This document shows positions 1 through 8,829 of a stretch of DNA of 64,000 bases, piece by piece. Position 1 is the stretch's first letter. Each line of letters opens with the position of its first letter. Made by a program: the position numbers and the translations under genes. Source of the DNA: Chimaeribacter californicus (GTDB taxonomy: Bacteria; Pseudomonadota; Gammaproteobacteria; Enterobacterales; Enterobacteriaceae); NCBI RefSeq assembly GCF_002858675.1, contig NZ_PJZF01000011.1, forward strand, positions 62,001-126,000, read 5' to 3'. Below the pieces are notes generated by a model. The model saw only the letters and a list, made by a program, of their open reading frames with translations. It did not search any database and was not told where the DNA came from.

Positions 1-2
1 TG

Positions 3-3000
3 CCGTGGCTGGTGGGCAACGCCCCGGCCGGGGCAGAGACCCCCACCGGCCGGAGCGGGCTGGATGCGGTAGGCTGCTGGAAGATGATCGATAACCTGCG
101 GCGTTCGCTGGTCACCCCGGCGTTGCTGCTGACCCTGGCCGCGGGCTGGACACTGCCGGCGGCCGCTGCCTGGCTGGTGACGTTGTCACTTCTGGCCGTT
201 ATGCTGTTAACGGCCATGGCCCCGCCGTGGTGGGAGGCGCTGTTGCGCAGCCGCCAACCGACGTTATCCGCGGCGGATAACCTGCGGATAATGAGGCAGG
301 AGTGGGCGCTTTCCAGCCAGCAGGCGTTACTGACCCTCTGTTTGTTGCCGGATAACGCCTGGCGGATGCTGGATGCGATTGCCCGCACCCTTTACCGTCT
401 GACGGTGTCACGCAAACACCTGCTGGAGTGGGTACCGGCGGCGCAGCTGGCCGCGCTCCCCTCGCCAACCTTTGCCGGTTTTTACCGGCTGATGATGCCC
501 GGCACGTTGCTGGCCCTGGCGCTCTGCCTGCTGGCCGGGTGGGCCGCCCCCTGGAACAGTGCACTGATTCTGCTGTTTGGGGGGCTGTGGCTGGCCGCCC
601 CGGCGATAGCCTGCTGGGTCAGCCGTGAACCGGCACATACCCGGCGGCTGGCGCTCAGCGCCGCTGACCGCCACGCGTTGCGCCTGATTGCCCGCCAGAC
701 CTGGCGCTATTTTGAAACCTATGTCACCGCCGCGGAACACTGGCTGCCGCCGGATAATTTTCAGGAGCAGCCTAAGCCGGTGATCGCCCACCGGACGTCG
801 CCCACCAATATTGGCCTCTATCTGCTCTCCACCCTGGCAGCGCGTGATTTCGGCTGGACCGGGCTGGCGCGCACCGTTGCGCGGCTGGAAGCCACCTTCG
901 GCACGCTGATGCAGATGCCGCGCCATAACGGCCACTTCCTGAACTGGTACGGCACCCGGGATTTACAGGTGCTGCAACCGGCCTATGTTTCCGCCGTGGA
1001 CAGCGGCAACCTGGCCGGGCACCTGCTGGTGGTGGCGGCCGCCTGTGAAGCCTGGTGCAATCAGAGCGGGGTGGAGGATCCCTACAGTGCGGTGGACGAC
1101 CACCTGCGGTTAATGGAACAGGCGTTGGCGGCTGAGCCGCTGCCTGCCGGCAACCCGGCGGAGACGTTCCACGCACAGCTGGCAGAGCTGCGCGCCGATC
1201 TGGCGCTGGAGGAACCCTGGCCGACTCTGTTAACGAAGCTGCTGCCGCTGAGCGAACCGCTGTTACAGGCGGCACGCCAGGTGGCTCCCATCACGCCGGA
1301 CGGTGAAGAACCGCCGTTGCTGTTTGCCTGCCGGGCGCTCGATGACATGTTACAAGAGCACGACTACGATCGCCGCCGGCAGGACGGCTCACCGTGGCTG
1401 GCCCCGCGCTTACTGCGCCTGGCGCAACAGGCGCGCGATCTGGCCTATGGCATGGATTTCCGTTTCCTGGTCAATACCGACCGCCAGTTACTGTCCATCG
1501 GCTATTCCGTCGCGGATAACCAACTTGACAGCAGCTGTTATGACCTGCTGGCCTCCGAGGCGCGGCTGGCCAGCCTGTTTGCTATCGCCAAAGGGGATAT
1601 TGCCACCCGGCACTGGTTCCGGCTGGGGCGCAACACCGTGCGGTTGCAGCACCAGGCGGCGCTGCTCTCCTGGTCCGGCTCGATGTTTGAGTATCTGATG
1701 CCGTCACTGGTGCTGCGTGCGCCGGAAGAGAGCCTGCTGGCGGAAACGAACCGCCTGGTGGTGGCGCAGCAACAGGCCTATGGCCGCCGCCTGGGCATTC
1801 CCTGGGGCATCTCTGAATCCGCGTATAATGCGCGGGATCTTGAGTTCACCTATCAATACTCCAACTTCGGCGTGCCGGGGCTGGGGCTGAAACGCGGGCT
1901 GGCCGAAAACACCGTGATCGCCCCCTATGCCAGCGGGCTGGCGTCAATGATCGACCCGGCCGGCGCGGCGGAGAACTACCGGCGCATGGCACGGTTGGGG
2001 GCTTATGGCCACTATGGCTTTTATGAGGCGCTCGACTTTACCCCCAGCCGCCTGCCGCGTGGTGAGCGGGTCGCGGTCGTCTACAACTACATGGCGCACC
2101 ACCAGGGCATGACGCTGGTGGCGTTGGCCAATGTGCTGCACAACGGGCTGATGCGGGAACGCTTCCACCGGGAACCGGCCATTCAGTCGGTGGCGCTGCT
2201 GCTGCAGGAACGCCTGCCGCAGGCACCGGCGTCAGTGCGGCCGCTGGCCGATGAAGTGCGCGCTTCTGCCGGGAACGACGAGGAAGAGAGCGGGGCTTAC
2301 CGCCACTTTACCGGCACCCCGCCGGGCGCGCCCGTTACCCATCTGCTTTCCAACGGTAACTATGCGGTGATGATCTCGGCCACCGGTGGCGGTTACAGCC
2401 GCTGGCACGACATCGCCGTGACCCGCTGGCGTGAGGACAGCACCCGGGACAACTGGGGATCGTTGATCCTGCTGCGCGACCTGCGCAGTGGCCGCATCTG
2501 GTCAGCCTGTGCTGCCCTGCAATCCCCGGATGAAACGCCGCAGGAGGGCGGCCGCCCGGCGCGCTTGCTGACGCCGTCACGCCGGACGCCACATCCTGAC
2601 AACCACCATGCCGTGCTGTTCGGCGAGGATCACGCCGCCTTTACCCGCCACGAACAGCGGCTGATATCGCGGCTGGAGATGCTGGTCTCCGGCGAGGATG
2701 ACAGCGAGGTGCGGCGCATTACCCTGACCAACCGTGGGCTGCGGCTCCGTGAGCTGGATTTGACCTCCTATATGGAGCTCGTCCTGACCCAGGCCGCTAC
2801 CGATAATGCCCATACTGCGTTTGCCCGGATGTTTATCCAGACCGAGTTCCTGGCGGAGTATGGCGCGCTGATCGCGACCCGCCGCCGCCGCACACCGGAT
2901 GAGCCGGTGATCTGGGCCGGGCATTTTGTGGTGGTGGAGGGCGATACGCATAATGAGATCGGCTATGAAACTGACCGCGCCCGCTTTATTGGTAACGGGT

Positions 3001-6000
3001 ATTCGGTGCTGGAGGCGCAGGCCATGCAGCCGGAACAGCCGCTCTCCGGCACCACCGGCACCGTGCTTGATCCGATCTTTTCGCTGCGGCGCAAGGTCAG
3101 GGTCGGGGCCGGAAAAACGGTGCGGGTGGCATTCTGGACGGTGGTCGCCGGTTCACGTGAGGCCCTGCTCAGCCTGATTGACAAGCACCACGATCGCCAC
3201 GCCTTTGACCGCGCCAAAACCCTGGCCTGGACAAAGGCGCAGGTGCAATTACGTCACCTGGCGGTGAAACACAGCGAAGCGGCCGATTTCCAGCGGCTGA
3301 CCGCGCCGTTGCTGTATGCCGATCCGCGTTTTGGCTCATCGCCGGGGGAGATTATACGGGGGGCCGGGCCACAGGCAGAGTTGTGGCCGCTCTCCATCTC
3401 CGGCGATCTGCCGATTGTGTTGCTGCGTATTGATGACATCAGTGATATTGCCCAGGTCAAGCAGCTGTTGCGCGCCCACGAATACTGGCGGCTGAAGCTG
3501 CTGAGTGTCGATCTGGTGATCGTGAATGACCGCGCCTCCTCCTATATCCAGGATCTGCAGATAGCGATTGATACCGCCGTGCGCAGCAGTCAGTCACAGC
3601 CGCGTCTGGGGGCCGTGGTGCAGGGGCAGGTCTATACGCTGCGGGCAGATTTGATGAGCAGCACCGCCTATGCGCTGCTGGCCTCGGCGGCGCGGGTAGT
3701 GTTGCATGCCCGCAACGGGCCGCTGGATCGCCAGCTGGGCTTTATGCCGCCCGTGGCCCAGGAGGCGTATGCGGAAACCGCGACCTTCCATGGCCTGCCT
3801 GATCCCCTGCCGGACGATGAGGCACTGGAGTTTTTCAACGGCATCGGCGGCTTCGCCAACCAGGGGCGGGAGTATGTCTGCCGGCTCGAAGGCCGGAATA
3901 TGCCCCCGCTCCCCTGGATTAATGTGGTGGCCAACCCCTCCTTTGGCTTCCAGGTCTCGGCACGCGGCAGCGGCTACACCTGGGCGGAAAACAGCCGGGA
4001 TAACCAACTGACCCCCTGGAGTAACGATGCGGTCTGCGATCCTTCCGGCGAGGCCTTCTATCTCTTCGACCGGGAGAGCGGGGCCTTGTGGAGCCCGACC
4101 CAACAGCCGATTGATGACGGCGGCCGCTATGAGTCGCGCCATGGCTGGGGCTACAGCCGCTTCCGCCACCGCGCCAACCAGATTGAGACCACCCTGCTGC
4201 ACTTTGTGCCGCTAGCGGATGCCGTGAAAATCTCACGGCTGACGGTGCGCAACCTCAGTAACCGGCGGCGCGTCATCCAGGTCACGGCTTATGCAGAGTG
4301 GGTGCTGGGCAGCCAGCGGGGGGCCAGTGCGCCGTTTGTGATAACCGACCGCGATGCCCGCAGCGGGGCCATCCGTGCCCGCAACCTGTGGGGCATGCAG
4401 TTTCCCGGCCGGGTGGCTTTCGGCTGCCTGCGTGAACAGGCCGAGGCCTCGACTGCCAGCCGGCGTGAGTTTCTCGGCCGTAATGGCCACACCGGCTCCC
4501 CGCTGGCGTTAATCAGCGGGGAGCCGCTCTCCGGGTTTACCGGCACGCGCACCGACCCCTGCTGTGCCTTGCAGCACACGCTGGACCTGCCGCCGGGCGG
4601 CAGTGCTGAGGTGGTATTCCTGCTCGGGCAGGGCAGCAATGAGGAGGACGCCCAGCGGCTGATTACCCATTACCGCCAAACCGATCTGGATGCGGTACTG
4701 CAGGAGGTCACTGCACACTGGCTGGAGGTCACCCAGGCGGTCCAGGTGCAGACCCCCGACCGGGCGATGGATATTTTGCTCAACGGCTGGCTGCTCTACC
4801 AGACGCGCGCCTGCCGCATTCAGGCCCGCTGCGGCTTCTACCAGACCAGCGGGGCCTATGGCTTCCGCGACCAGTTGCAGGACGGCATGGCACTGACCAT
4901 GACCCGCCCGCACGAGACCCGGGCGCACATTCTGCGGGCAGCCGGGCGGCAGTTCCCGGAAGGGGATGTGCAGCACTGGTGGTTGCCGCATTCCGGCCAG
5001 GGGGTGCGTACCCGCATCTCTGATGACCGGGTCTGGCTGGCGTTTGCCACCGCAACCTATCTGGGCGTGACGCAGGATGAGGCGATCCTTGATGAAAGCC
5101 TGCCCTTCCTGGAGGGGCCGCCGCTGGCTGCCGACCAGCATGATGCTTTCCTGCAACCGGCGGTCTCCCTGCAGCAGGCGTCGCTGTTTGAACACTGCGC
5201 GCGTGGGTTGGACCAGTGCATCACGCTGACCGGCCAACACGGCCTGCCGCTGATCGGCACCGGTGACTGGAATGACGGCATGAACCGCGTGGGTGAGCAG
5301 GGCAAGGGGGAGAGCGTCTGGCTGGGGTGGCTGTTTATCCGGGCTGTCGCGCTGTTTGCACCCTATGCCCGCCGTTACGATGCGCCGCGTGCGGCGCGCT
5401 GGGAGGCCCATGCGCAGGCGGTGTTGAATGCGATTGAAACCCATGCCTGGGATGGCGAGTGGTACCGTCGTGCCACCTTTGATGACGGCACCTGGCTGGG
5501 CAGCCAACAGAGCGAGGAGTGCCGGATAGATGCCATTGCCCAGAGCTGGGCGGTGCTCTCCGGCAAGGCTGACCCGGTGCGGATGCGCCGCGCCATGGCC
5601 TCGCTGTCGCAACAGCTGATCCTGCCGGACGCAGGGTTATCGCTGCTGTTTACCCCGCCGTTTGACCAGACGGCGCACGATCCCGGCTACATCAAGGGGT
5701 ATCCGCCCGGCCTGCGGGAAAATGGCGGGCAATATACCCACGCGGCGATGTGGAATATCCTCGCCTATGCGGCCCTGGGCGACAGCCAGCGCGCGGCCTC
5801 ACTCTTCTCGCTGCTGAACCCGATTCACCACAGCGCCACTGCGCAGCAGGTGGCAACCTATCAGGTCGAGCCGTATGTGATGGCGGCCGATGTCTACTCC
5901 GTGGCACCCCATCAGGGGCGGGGCGGCTGGACCTGGTATACCGGCTCGGCAGGCTGGATGTACCGGGCCGGGCTTGAGGGCATTCTCGGTCTGACCCGGG

Positions 6001-6221
6001 CGGGTGATACGTTGATACTGAACCCCTGCCTGCCCGTGGCCTGGCCGGGGGCAACGCTGACCGTCATGCTTGGCCGGCGGCATTGCCGGATCGCGCTCCA
6101 TAACCAGCGGTATGGGCAGCGCCACGCAACGCTGGATGATGCGCCGCTGGCCTGGGCTGCGGGAGAAAAACTGGTGATTCCGCTGACCGACGGCGATCAC
6201 CAGGTGGTGGTTTTTCTGTAA
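3..6221 (+). CDS. Cyclic beta-1,2-glucan synthase (NdvB/Cgs family), 5' end outside window
   Basis: About 2,072 residues of a protein that in this family is near 2,800. The reading frame is open to the left edge, so the start and most of the N-terminal GT84 glucosyltransferase region are off-window. Seen in order: a PWLVGNAP-like segment and IDNLRRSL (family-typical end of the GT84 part), hydrophobic segments near residues 35-70 and 155-205, a glycoamylase-like domain around 500-730 (LDSSCYDLLASEARLASL), two glycosyl-hydrolase-94/beta-sandwich modules starting near 770 and 1330, and the GH94 catalytic region with GTGDWNDGMNRVG near 1745. Such proteins make cyclic beta-1,2-glucans at the inner membrane; the GH94 part phosphorolyses chains to set length. 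The family is best known from Rhizobium/Brucella. Product identity is strong; the actual glucan is inference. Confidence 0.93.
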   Translation, partial: PWLVGNAPAGAETPTGRSGLDAVGCWKMIDNLRRSLVTPALLLTLAAGWTLPAAAAWLVTLSLLAVMLLTAMAPPWWEALLRSRQPTLSAADNLRIMRQEWALSSQQALLTLCLLPDNAWRMLDAIARTLYRLTVSRKHLLEWVPAAQLAALPSPTFAGFYRLMMPGTLLALALCLLAGWAAPWNSALILLFGGLWLAAPAIACWVSREPAHTRRLALSAADRHALRLIARQTWRYFETYVTAAEHWLPPDNFQEQPKPVIAHRTSPTNIGLYLLSTLAARDFGWTGLARTVARLEATFGTLMQMPRHNGHFLNWYGTRDLQVLQPAYVSAVDSGNLAGHLLVVAAACEAWCNQSGVEDPYSAVDDHLRLMEQALAAEPLPAGNPAETFHAQLAELRADLALEEPWPTLLTKLLPLSEPLLQAARQVAPITPDGEEPPLLFACRALDDMLQEHDYDRRRQDGSPWLAPRLLRLAQQARDLAYGMDFRFLVNTDRQLLSIGYSVADNQLDSSCYDLLASEARLASLFAIAKGDIATRHWFRLGRNTVRLQHQAALLSWSGSMFEYLMPSLVLRAPEESLLAETNRLVVAQQQAYGRRLGIPWGISESAYNARDLEFTYQYSNFGVPGLGLKRGLAENTVIAPYASGLASMIDPAGAAENYRRMARLGAYGHYGFYEALDFTPSRLPRGERVAVVYNYMAHHQGMTLVALANVLHNGLMRERFHREPAIQSVALLLQERLPQAPASVRPLADEVRASAGNDEEESGAYRHFTGTPPGAPVTHLLSNGNYAVMISATGGGYSRWHDIAVTRWREDSTRDNWGSLILLRDLRSGRIWSACAALQSPDETPQEGGRPARLLTPSRRTPHPDNHHAVLFGEDHAAFTRHEQRLISRLEMLVSGEDDSEVRRITLTNRGLRLRELDLTSYMELVLTQAATDNAHTAFARMFIQTEFLAEYGALIATRRRRTPDEPVIWAGHFVVVEGDTHNEIGYETDRARFIGNGYSVLEAQAMQPEQPLSGTTGTVLDPIFSLRRKVRVGAGKTVRVAFWTVVAGSREALLSLIDKHHDRHAFDRAKTLAWTKAQVQLRHLAVKHSEAADFQRLTAPLLYADPRFGSSPGEIIRGAGPQAELWPLSISGDLPIVLLRIDDISDIAQVKQLLRAHEYWRLKLLSVDLVIVNDRASSYIQDLQIAIDTAVRSSQSQPRLGAVVQGQVYTLRADLMSSTAYALLASAARVVLHARNGPLDRQLGFMPPVAQEAYAETATFHGLPDPLPDDEALEFFNGIGGFANQGREYVCRLEGRNMPPLPWINVVANPSFGFQVSARGSGYTWAENSRDNQLTPWSNDAVCDPSGEAFYLFDRESGALWSPTQQPIDDGGRYESRHGWGYSRFRHRANQIETTLLHFVPLADAVKISRLTVRNLSNRRRVIQVTAYAEWVLGSQRGASAPFVITDRDARSGAIRARNLWGMQFPGRVAFGCLREQAEASTASRREFLGRNGHTGSPLALISGEPLSGFTGTRTDPCCALQHTLDLPPGGSAEVVFLLGQGSNEEDAQRLITHYRQTDLDAVLQEVTAHWLEVTQAVQVQTPDRAMDILLNGWLLYQTRACRIQARCGFYQTSGAYGFRDQLQDGMALTMTRPHETRAHILRAAGRQFPEGDVQHWWLPHSGQGVRTRISDDRVWLAFATATYLGVTQDEAILDESLPFLEGPPLAADQHDAFLQPAVSLQQASLFEHCARGLDQCITLTGQHGLPLIGTGDWNDGMNRVGEQGKGESVWLGWLFIRAVALFAPYARRYDAPRAARWEAHAQAVLNAIETHAWDGEWYRRATFDDGTWLGSQQSEECRIDAIAQSWAVLSGKADPVRMRRAMASLSQQLILPDAGLSLLFTPPFDQTAHDPGYIKGYPPGLRENGGQYTHAAMWNILAYAALGDSQRAASLFSLLNPIHHSATAQQVATYQVEPYVMAADVYSVAPHQGRGGWTWYTGSAGWMYRAGLEGILGLTRAGDTLILNPCLPVAWPGATLTVMLGRRHCRIALHNQRYGQRHATLDDAPLAWAAGEKLVIPLTDGDHQVVVFL

Positions 6222-6251
6222 CCCGTCGCGGCAGGCGTAAATTGTCCTGTA

Positions 6252-6290
6252 AAGGGCAGGGGGAATAACATCCCTCTGCCCTTATTATTG
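6252..6290 (+). terminator. Hairpin after the glucan synthase gene
   Basis: AAGGGCAG pairs with CTGCCCTT, extended inwards by G-C pairs, 31 bases after the stop. The following tract (ATTATT) is only partly T, so it may be a weak terminator or a 3'-protecting hairpin. Confidence 0.5.
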
Positions 6291-6544
6291 CTGGCAGGAA
6301 AAGAACGGGCGTGTTTATTATTTAACCAGTCAAGATGATGGTGTGTAAAAATTAAGTCAAATTCTGTCTCAGAACCGGCGATTAATTAAGAATAATCTAA
6401 AAAGAACCGTAATTTACATTATTCGGTATAATCTGCGGTATATTCCGGCATTGACTTTATCCGGGCGAAAATTTGAAAATAAGCGCCGCGCAGGCCGGGC
6501 CTGTGGATATATTTTTATACTGCCGTTTTTTTATTGGGGAAGAC
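6291..6544 (+). promoter_or_regulatory. AT-rich ydiY upstream region with a probable -10 element
   Basis: No gene is seen between the glucan synthase and ydiY. The stretch is much more AT-rich than its surroundings. TATAAT at 6427-6432 is a perfect -10 hexamer; no good -35 sits 16-18 bases upstream, so activation by a regulator is possible. The RBS GGGGAAG at about 6535-6541 belongs to ydiY. Confidence 0.45.
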
Positions 6545-7312
6545 ATGATTGCCAGTCGGGTTTTACGTTCATTACCACGCTACGCCTTAGTGTGTGGTGC
6601 CACGCTGTTCAGCGTTAACAGCTTTGCGGACAGCACACTCTTTACGGCGCTGGACGATCCCTCCACCGCGAAAAAGACCTTTGAAGGCAACGTGCAGGCG
6701 GGCTACAGCGCCCAGACCGGCAACACCAAAAACTCCGTGCTGAGCGCGGACACCACCATGACCTGGTTCCACCCGGATACTGCCTACAGCCTGTGGGGCT
6801 CGGCGCGCAACGCCTCCTCCAACGATGAGCGCTCCTCCGAGAAGTACCAGCTCGGCGGCCGTACCCGCTACAACCTGTCTGCTGACAACTACCTGTTTGG
6901 CCAGGCGAGCTGGCTGAGCGACCGTTACAACGGCTACCGCTCCCGCAGCGTGGCGACCTTAGGTTACGGCCGCCAGATCCTGAACGGCCCGGTACACACG
7001 CTGCGCATGGAAGCCGGTCCGGGTGTGCGCCATGACGAATTCCAGCAGGGCGGCAACCAGACCCGCGCCCTGGCCTACGGCGCATTGACCTATGACTACC
7101 AGCTCTCTGACAACGCCAAATTCACCCAGGCCCTGTCGGTGCTGGCAAACGACGAAACCACCTTCAACTCCGAAACGGCGCTGAACGTGGCCATCAATAA
7201 ATCGTTCGCCCTGAAGCTGGCTTATAACGTTACCTATAACACCGAACCGCCGGCCAGCGCGCCGGAAAAAACCGACACCACCACCACCGTGTCGCTGGTG
7301 TACAACCTGTAA
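6545..7312 (+). CDS. ydiY: YdiY family outer-membrane protein (DUF481)
   Basis: 255 residues, close to E. coli YdiY (252). A Sec signal peptide ends at SFA-DS (about residue 27). The rest alternates polar and hydrophobic residues in beta-strand style (GNVQAGYSAQTGNTKNS, SLVYNL at the C-terminus, a barrel-like end), as in DUF481 proteins. E. coli ydiY is acid-induced; its function is unknown. I chose the ATG at 6545 because GGGGAAG lies just upstream and the peptide starts a clean signal sequence; an in-frame upstream start at 6473 gives a non-signal extension without a good RBS. Confidence 0.85.
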   Translation: MIASRVLRSLPRYALVCGATLFSVNSFADSTLFTALDDPSTAKKTFEGNVQAGYSAQTGNTKNSVLSADTTMTWFHPDTAYSLWGSARNASSNDERSSEKYQLGGRTRYNLSADNYLFGQASWLSDRYNGYRSRSVATLGYGRQILNGPVHTLRMEAGPGVRHDEFQQGGNQTRALAYGALTYDYQLSDNAKFTQALSVLANDETTFNSETALNVAINKSFALKLAYNVTYNTEPPASAPEKTDTTTTVSLVYNL

Positions 7313-7351
7313 TTGCCCTGGGCTGTCATTGCCCTGGGACAATAAACGCAA

Positions 7352-7380
7352 AAACCGCCGCGGAAACCGGCGGTTTTTTT
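7352..7380 (+). terminator. ydiY intrinsic terminator
   Basis: AAACCGCCG and CGGCGGTTT form a nine-pair stem followed by a T run, 39 bases after the ydiY stop. Confidence 0.85.
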
Positions 7381-7436
7381 ATGGGCGGCCCGCCGCCGGG
7401 CGGAAAATGCAGGCGGGTAAGCCGGGGGCAGGAAAT

Positions 7437-7467
7437 AAAAAAACCGGCGTCTGTGCGCCGGTTTTTT
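7437..7467 (-). terminator. yeaH terminator
   Basis: AAAACCGGCG / CGCCGGTTTT stem with a T run on the minus strand (A run 7436-7443 on plus). It lies 32 bases after the yeaH stop and may also stop plus-strand readthrough. Confidence 0.8.
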
Positions 7468-7498
7468 AATGGTTAACCCGTTGGCCGGGCGGCAAAAA

Positions 7499-8776
7499 TT
7501 AATTATCTACCGTCTGGCGGTGGAACAATTCGCGGAACACCGGATAAATATCTGACTGTTCACGGATATGCTGCATGGCAAAATTATCAAACTTCGCCTG
7601 CAACGCCTCATATTCCCGCCACAATGTCTGGTGGGCGCGGCGGGTTATTTCGATATAGCTGTAATAACGCACCATCGGCAATATTTTCTTCGCCAGCAAT
7701 TCATGGCAGAGCGGGGAGTCGTCCGCCCAGTTATCGCCGTCTGACGCCTGCGCCGCATAGATATTCCACTGCGCCGGGTCGTAACGCTCCTGCACCACAT
7801 CATCCATGAGTTTCAGGGCGCTGGAGACTATGGTGCCGCCGGTTTCCTGCGAGTAGAAGAACTCCTGTTCATCCACCTCTTTGGCCTGGGTATGGTGACG
7901 GATATAGACCACATCCACGTTTTTATAAGTGCGGCTCAGGAACAGGTAGAGCAGGATATAAAAGCGTTTCGCCATGTCCTTGGTGGCCTGGTCCATGGAG
8001 CCGGAGACATCCATCAGGCAGAACATCACCGCCTGGCTGGAGGGTTCCGGCCGTTTCTCGTAGTTCTTGTAACGCAGATCGAAGGTGTCAATAAACGGCA
8101 CCCGCGCGATCTTCTGGCGCAGTTCCGCAATCTCTTTACGCAGCCGCTCCTCTTCCAGCAACTGCACCGGTTCCTGGTTTTCCAGCTCGGTGAGATCGGT
8201 CTCCAGCGCTTTCAGTTCGCGGCGTTTACCGGCCGTCATGGCGGTGCGGCGCGCCAGGGAATTCTGGAGCGAACGCACCACGCTGATGTTGGCAGGCACC
8301 CCGTTGGAGGTGTAGCCCGCCCGGTGGGTTTTGAATTCATTCAGCTGCTTATACTGATTTTTCTTCAGGTTCGGCAGCGCCAGATCCTCAAACAGCAGAT
8401 CGAGGTACTCATCTTTGGAGATCTGGAAAACAAACTCATCCTGGCCTTCGCCATCCTGGCCGGCATTGCCATGGCCGCTGCCGCTGCCGCCCCCGCCTCC
8501 TTGGGGGCGTTCGATCCGGTCATTCTGTACAAAGTGGTCGTTCCCCGGATGGACACGGTGGCGCCGGCCACCCCGCCCCTGATGGAACATCGGTTCATTG
8601 ATATCATCCGTGGGGATCGACACTGACTCCCCACTCTCCACATCGGTTACCGAACGCTTGTTGATGGCTTCAGCAATCGACTGTTTGATTTGCGACTTAT
8701 AGCGGCGTAAAAAGCGCTGGCGGTTCACCATACTCTTGTTCTTGCCGTTCAGCCGTCGGTCAATAAAGTAGCCCAT
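7499..8776 (-). CDS. yeaH: YeaH family protein (DUF444, von Willebrand A-like)
   Basis: 425 residues, as in E. coli YeaH (427). N-terminal basic region, a Gly/Ser/His-rich linker near residues 90-110 ([11 protein letters not shown]), and a C-terminal vWA-like part with MDVSGSM, a MIDAS-type metal site. It is encoded 53 bases downstream of yeaG on the same strand, and the two form the conserved yeaGH stress operon (sigma-S/sigma-54 and NtrC controlled in E. coli, nitrogen starvation). The exact role is not established. Start ATG at 8776 has a strong GGGGGAG RBS. Confidence 0.93.
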   Translation of the reverse strand: MGYFIDRRLNGKNKSMVNRQRFLRRYKSQIKQSIAEAINKRSVTDVESGESVSIPTDDINEPMFHQGRGGRRHRVHPGNDHFVQNDRIERPQGGGGGSGSGHGNAGQDGEGQDEFVFQISKDEYLDLLFEDLALPNLKKNQYKQLNEFKTHRAGYTSNGVPANISVVRSLQNSLARRTAMTAGKRRELKALETDLTELENQEPVQLLEEERLRKEIAELRQKIARVPFIDTFDLRYKNYEKRPEPSSQAVMFCLMDVSGSMDQATKDMAKRFYILLYLFLSRTYKNVDVVYIRHHTQAKEVDEQEFFYSQETGGTIVSSALKLMDDVVQERYDPAQWNIYAAQASDGDNWADDSPLCHELLAKKILPMVRYYSYIEITRRAHQTLWREYEALQAKFDNFAMQHIREQSDIYPVFRELFHRQTVDN

Positions 8777-8829
8777 ATCTCCCCCAAACGACGTTGCCCT
8801 GCCTCTTTATGATGACATGGCCGCTGCGG

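Noticed and set aside
408-6200. Many long minus-strand frames opposite the glucan synthase gene, one of 367 codons
   Set aside because: They are shadows of a GC-rich gene on the other strand, without RBS, family or codon bias.
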